A stretch of DNA of 64,000 bases. It comes from Symbiodinium kawagutii. Taxonomy: Eukaryota; Sar; Dinophyceae; Suessiales; Symbiodiniaceae. Location of the stretch: positions 114,168 to 178,167 of the forward strand of contig VSDK01009478.1 of assembly GCA_009767595.1 (NCBI GenBank), given 5' to 3'. The notes under the pieces were generated by a model. The model did no database searches, was not told where the DNA came from, and was given only the letters and a program-made list of their open reading frames with translations. Each line of letters starts with the position of its first letter. Position 1 is the first letter of the stretch. This document shows positions 55,300 through 64,000 of the stretch, piece after piece. Made by a program: the position numbers and the translations under genes.

Positions 55300-55890
55300 A
55301 TAGCCTTCTTTCTAACAATTTCTGACTTGGTGTGAAAGTTGTCAATGAAAAGTATGGCATACGATCCAAACTTTGGACCTTTACTCATTGGCTTTGACAT
55401 CCTTTCATAAAGGCAGACTTTGCACCAGCCTTTTGATTGACCACCGGCAAGTAGGCTTTGAACGGATCCTCCAGGATTTGGAGTTTCGCCTTTTGTTCAA
55501 TGCCATCCTGACAAAGTTCAATTCAAAGTGATTTCATGCTGAGGAAGTAAGAAAACTGGGTAACAAAATGAATTAACCAGTTTGGCCCTTCTCGTTGTTC
55601 ATTCCTTATCGTTTTACAGGCAAATCACAACTAACCTTCCATGAATACTAAACTGAATAGAAGGTAGAAATGCACAAACGTCTAGACAGCCAAGATTTCG
55701 TGATGCTTTGTTATCGTTTTTGGTATCGTTTTCTTGTTGTTCTTTTACGTACGACACCACTGATACGAGTATCAGTTCTGGGGGTTATCGAATTTTAAAT
55801 TCCTTCTCGTTTTACCTGGTCAAGCCAACATGCGGTCCAACTGGGGACTTGCCAATCTAAAGTCCTTGTTACCAGGTTTGTTTACTTCCT
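55300..55890. other. no gene supported
   Basis: AT-rich, no frame with splice support. Confidence 0.4.
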
Positions 55891-56000
55891 CACATGGGTA
55901 TGGGTCAAAATAATCAACTCCCAAATATGGCCATTTTATAATGGACATCTATTATAAACCAACGGTTTTTGGGGTACCCAATTTTGACCCACAACCACAT
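55890..56000. mobile_element. MITE-like element 3
   Basis: About 110 bp with inverted ends: ATGGGTCAAAAT at the start against GTGGGTCAAAAT on the reverse strand at the end, and an internal GTTGGTTTATAAT (reverse strand). Related at best distantly to elements 1 and 2. Confidence 0.45.
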
Positions 56001-56077
56001 AGAAAACTGAGCAATTAAGCATTGTCCTTTTCAAATAAACACTGCATGCACGACGTATTCTGGCAAAACACAACCTG

Positions 56078-56610
56078 TCAGGCCGCCTCAGCAGCCATCT
56101 CTGATGTGATCTTTCCCATTTTGGCCTTCGAGGACAGCATTTGCATCTGAAAGAAAGCCCAAATCACGTGATGCTTGTGGCCATTCATCATAGTTTTCCA
56201 TTTGGCCTTCATTCCCAGCATGGCATCTTCCTCATAGAAAGGTGCCGCGTCTGGACGAAGCATTCGATATGCTCTCAAGGCCTGTCCAAGTCTTGGTGAG
56301 AGCACGGTAGAGATAATCTGATCCAATGATTTGAAGTTGAAAACAAGGCAATGTTCATACTGCCTTGTTGGGCAATATTGGGCAATGGTGCTGGACAGAA
56401 ATGGAAGAATGTGGAACAAGATCAACGAAACAGCAGCTCCTCCATTCCTGCAAACCTCTGCGGAATGCACTTTTACAGAGCCTCGTTGTTCAGCTCTCGC
56501 TGTTCCTGCACCGTAGTCAACAGGTCTCGTTCTTCTTGGGTACGTTCTTTGATGGCCCGCTGCTCTTCCTCGCCTAAGCCACCAACATCAATGCAATGCA
56601 CTTTTTGAAG
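56078..56610 (-). CDS. two-exon gene end, coiled coil
   Basis: Exon about 56484-56571 after TTAG|GCGAGG reads EEEQRAIKERTQEERDLLTT, then EQRELNNE, a coiled coil, ending at a GAG|GC donor. The terminal exon about 56078-56320 reads IISTVLSPRLGQALRAYRML and MGKITSEMAAEAA, with stop TGA. The second part is helical with a Met-rich region. Upstream exons are not found in the minisatellite-like sequence beyond 56.65 kb. No family recognised. Confidence 0.55.
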
Positions 56611-56649
56611 TATCTGGGCCATTCCGATTCACCACTACTTGGGGAAGCT

Positions 56650-57100
56650 TTCTTGGATGGGAACTTTCATGGGAAGGTCTGAGAACCTATGAGAACCTAA
56701 GTCTTACCTGGAAACCCTGCCCGCTTCTTGAAAACCTTGCCATGGAGCATTCCCAACAATGTGGAAACCAAGACTACTGGCAACCTCCTGGCAACCTCTT
56801 GCCTACCTCCCAGCAAGCTTGTTCAGAACCCCCTTGGCAACTTTTCTTGAAAACCTGGCAGCCTGGCTGGGCAACCTGACTTGTACATCCGGTCTGCAAA
56901 CCTAGGAACTCACTTGGAAATTCTGCCCTGCTCTAAACCTTGAGACGCTTGAAAACTTGAAAACCTAGCTTGGCAAGTGCTCGACCTTGCCACCCTGCTT
57001 GATTGGAGACCTTATTGGGAAAGTTGACTTGGCAGCCTTGCTTTGGAAACCTGCTTCAGAACCTTGCTGGAGAATCAAATTTTGGTGGAAATTTAGATTT
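56650..57100. repeat. irregular AACCTTG/GGAAACC-rich tract
   Basis: Loose units such as TTGGAAACCTTGC recur. It resembles a decayed minisatellite. Confidence 0.45.
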
Positions 57101-57392
57101 TTTCTTTGAAGCTATGGGTCTGCTCCCACATTTACCGTGGCTTGAGACAACAAGAGTTGCGCGGGGAGAAATTGAAGTGCACTGGTTGTATCCGAGGTGT
57201 TTCAATCCATCTACCCAGATCACAAATGATCGAAAGGTCACACCGATGGCCTGCTATTATGTGGCACTTTTTATTCAGTTTCGCATCACCGCATTCCCTC
57301 TGTGTTCTCGGAACCCTTCAGTAGATCCTGTGGTTGCTTGAGAACTTGACTCTGGAACCTGCGCCTAGGACTCGAGGAACCTAGAAACCTGA

Positions 57393-57665
57393 ATGCCTGG
57401 AAGTGATACATGGCAAGTCGACTGGAGAACCATGCTTCGGAACCAGGAATTGATGCTTTGCTTAGGAAGATTCGGGCTTGAAGACTTGAAAACGTGTGGA
57501 GATTGCGAGCTGCAGATCTGCTCGACCTTTCACCTAAGCTCTGGGGAAACATTCATGGCGAACCCCCATGCAGTGGCAAGTGACCAAAAAGACTCTGCAA
57601 GTCTGTATGAACTTGTCCAAGTTCTCGAAAGTAGCGATCCTTCATCCTGCACACTCTGTGCTTAA
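57393..57665 (+). CDS. weak ORF
   Basis: A 90-codon plus-strand ORF with no domain, splice support or recognised family. Confidence 0.15.
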   Translation: MPGSDTWQVDWRTMLRNQELMLCLGRFGLEDLKTCGDCELQICSTFHLSSGETFMANPHAVASDQKDSASLYELVQVLESSDPSSCTLCA

Positions 57666-58075
57666 ATCAGGCAAAGATCATGTGAAAGTCTAAACCCTCT
57701 TGGTCATTCAGCCAATGCGGATTTGGGTTTTTCAGATGTTGGTATAATAAGCCAAGAATTGGTCCACTTTTCAATATATTTTCTTTCACCTGAGACCCCA
57801 ATGCGTTGCTTCTCGCCTTCGTACCGTTGATTTCTCAGGAGCTTGCTCAACCTCCTTCAACCAATGGTGTCGCGGCAGATTCAGCTTCTCGAGTGTGGCT
57901 CCTACCTCAGGCAATAACTAAACCAGTGTAGAAGGGCTGAATTTGATGGCAACTTGCATGTTTCGACCGCAATAATCAGCTCAAAAACAGAAACAACAAA
58001 AGCAAAATGTTGCGTTTTTCTCTGAATATCAGCTTTGTCCAAATTGACTTGCGTCATGAGTCGTACTTGTCGTCA

Positions 58076-58084
58076 ACACCATCG

Positions 58085-58123
<39 letters not shown>

Positions 58124-58255
58124 CCACCATCACCATCACCACCATCACCATCACCATCAGCATCACCATCATCATCATCATCATCATCATCATCAGCATC
58201 ATCATCATCACCATCATGATTATCACCATCATCATCACCATCACTGTCACCATTG
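58076..58255. repeat. CAT trinucleotide repeat
   Basis: Long (CAT)n with CAC variants. Confidence 0.97.
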
Positions 58256-58369
58256 CACCATTGCAACTACCAGTAGCATCATGCCCCCCAAAAAAAAACT
58301 CTTGAGTGTGATTGGCGTGTTTATAAGTTTCCCAGCTTTCAAAATCTGATGTGTTCACCTGTTCTGAAT

Positions 58370-58560
58370 CTAAGTAATTTGGAGAAATTGACATCGCAAT
58401 TCTTGCGCCACGATGCATGACCTTTGTGAAGCCGGCGCCGCCATATTCTCAGAAATGGCAGTCCAGTGCAGGCGCCACTCCGATTGAAAATCAACGTCAT
58501 GCATCTCGACCATCCACCGCGCGAATTTGCAGAAATGACGACATTTTGTTTTTGTTTTGT
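58370..58560 (-). CDS. possible exon remnant
   Basis: The minus frame ARWMVEMHDVDFQSEWRLHW followed by TAISENMAAPASQRS looks coding, but no splice pair is visible and the plus strand is also open. Confidence 0.2.
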
Positions 58561-59064
58561 GGTTTTGTCGAAAATTGTTCCAAGAATTTGATGACCTTCT
58601 TGCGTTTAAAAAATGAGTGGTTAATGTTGGTGTGGGTATGAGATGCTTCAGGTTTTGCATGGATGTTTCATTCTTGGTTGGAAAACTTTGCAACAACTAC
58701 ATGCTTGCTTCAATTATCACATGCACGTCATGGTCTTTCTGTGGTTCTGGGAAGAATCCAAGAACTGCAAAAGCCAGGTACACGTGGAAGACGCAAAAAT
58801 GCACACTTTGTTCTTTGCAGAATGTAAACAACTTGAAATCACAGTCTGCTGCAGTACAAATGTCAAAATATGTGAACGAAACCATATTTTTCAGTATCAA
58901 CTGATCATTTCTACTTTGCAGAATTCACCCGATGGCTCCAATTCAGAAAATTTTTGGTTTGAAAATTCACCATTTTTGGTTGCTTAGCTGCAAGGCGTTG
59001 CGACACTAAGTCACCTGCGTTTGTATTTTCAAAAAATTGCATGTTTTCTCTTGTTGTGAGGTTG

Positions 59065-59345
59065 CATTTGCTGCTGGTAATGGTGGTGATGTTGGTAAGG
59101 TTGGTGGTGCTGGTGATGTTAGTAATGCTGGTGATGTTGGTGACATGTGGGTGACATGATGGTGATATGTTGGTGGTAGGTTGGTGATATGTTGGTGACA
59201 CGTTGGTGAGATTTTGGCGATATGTCCGTGATATTTTGCTGATGTTGGTGGTGTTGGTGATGCTGGTGATGTTGATGATGTTGGTGATGCTGGTCATGTT
59301 GGTGATGTTGGTCTTGTTGGTGGCATGTTGGTGACATGTGAGTGA
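59065..59345. repeat. TGGTGATGT minisatellite
   Basis: Units of 9-12 bp such as TTGGTGATG and CTGGTGATG. Confidence 0.9.
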
Positions 59346-59479
59346 TGGTGGGGATGTTGATAATGTTGATAATGTTTATAATGTCGGCTATCTCGGTGGT
59401 GCTGGTGGTGCTGGCGGCCTTCCCAAACGGGTCTGGGCAAACGATTTTTTTAAAGTAGGTTTTCACCTTAAGCATCTTC

Positions 59480-59576
59480 ATCATCTCCATCATCGCCATC
59501 CTCTTGATTATTTTCATTCTGAGACTGTTGATCACCTCGGTCATCATCATCATCATCATCATCATCACCATCATCG

Positions 59577-59620
<44 letters not shown>

Positions 59621-60370
59621 TTCATCTTCATCTTCATGTTCATCTGCTTCACCATCTTCACAATCTTCACCATCCCCGCTATCTGCACCATCATCATTTT
59701 CTGCATCTTCGTCATCTGCATCATTTTCATCATTTTCCTCATCTTGGTCATCTTCATGATCTTCATCATTTTCATCTCTTCATCATTTTCATCTCTTCAT
59801 CATTTTCATCTTCTACCCCCCCCCCCCACCCCTTCATCAGTTTCATCATCTTTGTCACGTTCATCCTCTTCGTCGCCTTCATCATTTTCATCAACTTCAT
59901 CACCTTCGCCATCTTCATCACCTCCATCATCTTGGCCATCTTCATCATCTCTTCATCTCCATCATCTTCATCATCCCCATCATCTTCTTCCTCTTCATCA
60001 CCTTCACCAATCCCCACATCTCCACTGTCTTCACCATTTTCACCATCGTCACTTATTTCATTACTTTCATTTTCATTGTTAACATCATCGTCATGATGGG
60101 CACCAACGTCATCACCATCATCATCCTCATCATTGTCACCACCACCGTCATCGTCGTCACCTTCATCATCTTCATGGCCCCCATCCTCTTCATCATTTTC
60201 ACCATCTTTATCATCTCCGTCCTCATCATCTTCAGCATTTTCATTGCGGTTACCATTGCCACTCCTTCCACCATCTGCACCATCTTCACCATCTTCACCA
60301 TCTACACCATTTGCACCAGGTAAACCATCCTCCCAATCCTCGCCCTCATCCTCATCATCCTCACCACTGC

Positions 60371-60423
<53 letters not shown>

Positions 60424-60973
60424 CAACATCTTCACCATCTTCATCACCTTCATCATCTTGACCATTTTCAACATTTTCATCCTCACCATCTTCACCATCG
60501 TCACCAAATTCACCATCTGCATCAGTTTCATGATCTTCCTCACGCTCATCAGCAACATCATTCTCTCCATCTTCAAGGTCGCCATTGGTAGCACCATTTT
60601 CACCATCGTCACTGTCTCAACCATCTTCCCCATCCTCACCATCTTCACCATCTCCACCATCCCCACCATCTTCATCATCTTCATTTCTTGATCATTGACA
60701 TCATTGCTGTCATCATCGGCACCATCGCCATGGTCATTTTTTGCCGTCAATATCGTCATTTATCACGATCAGCAGCATCATCATCGTCATCATCGTCATT
60801 GCCGTCATGGTTGCCATCGTAGTCATGGTCTTCATGGTCATCGTCGTCACTACATCATCATCATCATCATCATCATCAACAACATCCTTATCATCACCAC
60901 CCCCATCATCATCATCATCATCATCATCGCCATCATCACCATCACCATCACCATCACCATCACCATCACCGTC

Positions 60974-61004
<31 letters not shown>

Positions 61005-61324
61005 CCACCACCACCATCATCATCATCGCCATTATCACCATCACCATCACCATCACCGTCATCATCATCATCACCATCATCATCCTCATCATTGTCACCA
61101 CCGTCGTCATTGTCGTCACCTTCATCATCTTCATGGCCCCCATCCTCTTCATCATTTTCACCATCTTTATCATCTCCGTCCTCATCATCTTCAGCATTTT
61201 CATTGCGGTTACCATCGCCACTCCTGCCACCATTGGCACCATCTTCACCATCTACACCATTTGCACCAGGTACGTAAACCATCCTCCCAATCATCGCCCT
61301 CATCCTCATCATCCTCACCACTGC

Positions 61325-61404
<80 letters not shown>

Positions 61405-61976
61405 CAACATCTTCACCATCTTCATCACCTTCATCATCTTGACCATTTTCAACATTTTCATCCTCACCATCTTCACCATCGTCACATTCACCATTTGCAT
61501 CAGCTTCATGATCTTCCTCACGCTCATCAGCAACATCATTCTCTCCATCTTCAAGGTCGTCATTGGTAGCACCACTTTCACCATCGTCACTGTCTCAACC
61601 ATCTTCCCCATCCTCACCATCTTCACCATCTCCACCATCCCCACCATCTTCATGATCATCTTCATTTCTTGATCATTGACATCATTGCTGTCATCATCGG
61701 CACCATCGCCATGGTCATTTTTTGCCGTCAATATCGTCATTTATCACGATCAGCAGCATCATCATCGTCATCATCGTCATCATCGTCATTGCCGTCATGG
61801 TCCCCATCGTCGTCATGGTCATCATGGTCATCGTCGTCACTACGTCATCATCGTCATCATCATCAACAACATCCTTATCATCACCACCACCATCATCATC
61901 ATCGCCATCATCACCATCACCATCACCATCACCATCACCATCACCATCACCATCACCATCACCATCACCGTCACCG

Positions 61977-62038
<62 letters not shown>

Positions 62039-62042
62039 TTTT
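59480..62042. repeat. 2.5-kb CAT/CAC trinucleotide array
   Basis: Continuous ATC-phased repeat mixing (CAT)n with CTTCAC, CACCAT and similar variants. All long ORFs here (His, Ser, Ile or Met runs) are repeat translations. It contains a tandem duplication (see 60118-62040). Confidence 0.97.
60118..62040. repeat. tandem duplication of about 0.96 kb
   Basis: Two long copies start near 60118 and 61078. Landmarks such as CATTGCGGTTACCAT (60242 and 61201) and TGATCATTGACATCATTGC (60689 and 61670) repeat in order, 959-981 bp apart. Copies differ in the length of internal (CAT)n runs and by scattered bases. Confidence 0.9.
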
Positions 62043-62044
62043 CT

Positions 62045-63810
62045 GCGAATAGCCGTATTGGCCGAAAGCCACGGTCAAATGTCACTAAACAACTAGAAAG
62101 CTGTGAAACAGCCGAAGATCCAATCAATGACGACTCATCAAAGAATTGCATTAACTAGGTTACTCACAAAAAGGCACCTGTGAAATTTCCGATCCAAGTC
62201 GAAAAGGAGCAAGCGAACCGTCCGGCCGAGTCCACAAGCAGTGTGCCCCCTGAGAAAACCGAGCGTGCACCCCGAATGTCCGCTGTAAAGGATTCAGTGG
62301 GTAGCCAACATCTGCGCAGCGACAAAACGAGACTGGAGTCTCCAAAAGAAAAATAGCCAACAGACACAACAGGCTCAACGAATGTTGTGAGAGGAAGATA
62401 ATTTTTTCCAGGTCTAAACACAGGCTGCAAATGTCCGAGTAGGCAACAACAAAAGAATAGAGTCATTATTAGTTGGATGACAAGACATCGACCGTTGAAG
62501 ATCCAATAACCTAGGAACCGAACAACCAACAAAACAGACCAATTTTTTTTGCGGGTGGCATCTCACGTCACAGAATGCACGTTCTTGAATGTCTAATGCC
62601 GCTTCAGCACTAGTAGCTGCTGTCGAAAACGCGTTCAAGCATTCCAATCCATGAAGAGACAAAAACAGATCCAGCAATGTTGACTCGTCACTTGACAAGA
62701 CATGACGTTAAAACTATCCCATAAAAGGATCAAAGACCGAAAAACTTCTTTACGGACAGGACAGTATGCACAACAAGGTGCAAAAAAAGAATTGTTGCAA
62801 CACTTGTCGAATCAAAGAATGAAGTTGGATGAAATATCCAGCGCGTGAACGGACTTTGCAACACTTGTCGCCACTTGTCAATAATCCCTGCCCCGAAAAC
62901 CACAGACTGATGCAGGCTCATGATCACCAATGGCTCCCTTTCCGCTCGGAGGCCCACTGGCAGCAGTATTTGCTTAGCGAAACCATCAGAGGCTTTGATG
63001 ACCTCACACAGTGTCTGAACGGGGCCCATGACAGGACGGACAAGGACACGGACTGCTTTCTCTCCATTAAGACCCCAGGAGCGACACCTGTCTACTAAAC
63101 AGGTTTCGCTCAATTTGCAGCAGCAATTCGTAACCACGAGTAGTGATGCCAACTCAGTGGGCCACACCCTGGAGCTTGCTACAGGCGTGGTACCAGCTGA
63201 TCTTGCCCAACCTAAACCTTTGGTGGGATTTGATGCTTTGTTTGTTGAAGGCTTTCTCCATGTCCACATGGCTGCCAAGCTCATGCCCTCACATGACTCT
63301 GTCCGCTTTTCCATCCAGGCGAGAGTTCCGCCAAAGGCAATGCCAGCAAATGGCAAGATCCACCCAGAACATTGTCAGACCCCAGCCCCCTTTCACTTGG
63401 TTGCCGACCCAGATACTCTGCATCACAGAAAACGTACCCTTGGTCTGCAGGATGACCAACTCCTACAGAGCATTCGGCGATATCTCTCTCACCGCAAGAA
63501 AGCCTCCACCTCATCTCGGGGCTTGTTTGGCCCGATTTTTGCTTCGGACTTTAAAGTTCCTACTGTCCCGAAGCCACAGTTGCAAGAGTGGGCTCAAGGA
63601 GAGCAGAAATGGCCACTTATGGAAGGGGTCGCAGCCATTCCATGAACCCATGTGCCCAAGGAGGAGCGACACAATTTTGTTAATTGCTTTCTGCAGCTTC
63701 AACAGGAACATTTTGCACAAGTAAACTTTCCAGCAGACCAAGAGCTGTATCAGGTGGAAAATTATGTCACCCATCACAATCTTCGTCGAATGGAGGCAAG
63801 AAAACGGCGG
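62045..63810 (+). CDS. plus-strand multi-exon gene, unknown function
   Basis: Plus-strand coding stretches: 62045-62155 (RIGRKPRSNVTKQLESCETA); 62160-62359 after ACTAG|G (KKAPVKFPIQVEKEQANRPA, PRMSAVKDSVGSQHLRSDKT); about 62830-63085 (NHRLMQAHDHQWLPFRSEAH, LSETIRGFDDLTQCLNGAHD); and 63112-63810 (LVGFDALFVEGFLHVHMAAK, RVPPKAMPANGKIHPEHCQT, KASTSSRGLFGPIFASDFKV). The last stretch contains TGA at 63643-63645, after which the same frame continues convincingly (KEERHNFVNCFLQLQQEHFA, RRMEARKRR). Basic and acidic linkers precede a globular C-terminal part. Minus-strand ORFs here look weaker. No family recognised. The TGA may mark a pseudogene. Confidence 0.5.
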
Positions 63811-64000
63811 TGACAGCCCCGCCACAGCAACTGGTGCACACTCTACCATCCCCTGCGCTTTCCCTCCCCTTCCCTTTTTCCTTCTCCTGATCAACAACAA
63901 TACTGATGCACCTGTCCAGAATCCCTGATCACTTGATCCAGGGTGGTAGAGACAAAAAGAAAATGTCACTTGACATGAACATGCAGAACATCACTTGATG

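Noticed and set aside
59119..62158. Many His-, Ser-, Met- or Ile-run ORFs on both strands, up to 325 codons
   Set aside because: Products of the CAT array in different frames, with no unique coding sequence.
62730..63356. 208-codon minus-strand ORF
   Set aside because: The plus strand has better coding stretches over the same bases, linked with exons on both sides, so this looks like an antisense shadow.
1..64000. Bacterial features, CRISPR arrays, tRNA or rRNA genes
   Set aside because: No operon-like ORFs with ribosome binding sites, no spaced direct repeats and no cloverleaf-type or rRNA-like sequence were seen; the tandem repeats are microsatellites without unique spacers.

Overview
This window looks like nuclear DNA from a dinoflagellate, most likely a Symbiodiniaceae-type alga. 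Four things point there. Genes are cut into many small exons. Introns start with GC or GA as well as GT and end in AG, often followed by G. Most genes lie on one strand in a long block. Several translated exons match protein families I recall only from Symbiodinium-type genomes. No search was run, so the organism call rests on these features and on memory. There is no bacterial-style operon, tRNA, rRNA or CRISPR array.

Layout. 0-6 kb: AT-rich sequence with simple repeats and weak, strand-ambiguous ORFs. 6.2-7.0 kb: probable plus-strand exons facing a minus-strand exon at 7.2-7.5 kb. 8.8-10.3 kb: microsatellites. 10.8-13.7 kb: a seven-exon minus-strand gene whose introns can be placed in phase. 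14.0-22.65 kb: a complete 8.6-kb Ty1/copia LTR retrotransposon on the minus strand, with identical 159-bp LTRs and a 5-bp target duplication, inserted in a TATC microsatellite. 24.0-28.3 kb: a minus-strand multi-exon gene of a dinoflagellate-type family. 28.9-30.9 kb: a DUF445 membrane protein in three exons. 31.4-37.2 kb: small exons, two genes carrying an SH3-like 'GWV' module, and between them a 671-residue helical-repeat-like protein; one intron holds a GAATA satellite. 38.5-40.4 kb: an acidic multi-exon protein. 40.6-42.1 kb: an intronless ankyrin-repeat protein. 43.2-45.1 kb: minisatellites, a short gene and an assembly gap. 46.3-56.6 kb: five minus-strand multi-exon genes of unknown function. 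57.9-62.0 kb: very long CAT-type repeats including a tandem duplication of about 0.96 kb. 62.0-63.9 kb: a plus-strand gene.

How it fits together. From 7.2 to 56.6 kb nearly all supported genes, and the retrotransposon, point leftward. The right-hand gene points rightward, so 57-62 kb is a divergent strand switch filled with trinucleotide repeats, and about 7.1 kb is a likely convergent point. The copia element is the most notable unit. Between protease and integrase it carries a segment with cytosine-5 methyltransferase-like landmarks (PC..S, ENP and a later C-KKATRIST-like stretch). Its polyprotein is spread over several frames, one change falling on a run of eight T.

Limits. Exon models were made by eye from reading frame, splice-site and phase agreement. 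Starts, ends and missing exons are uncertain unless stated.
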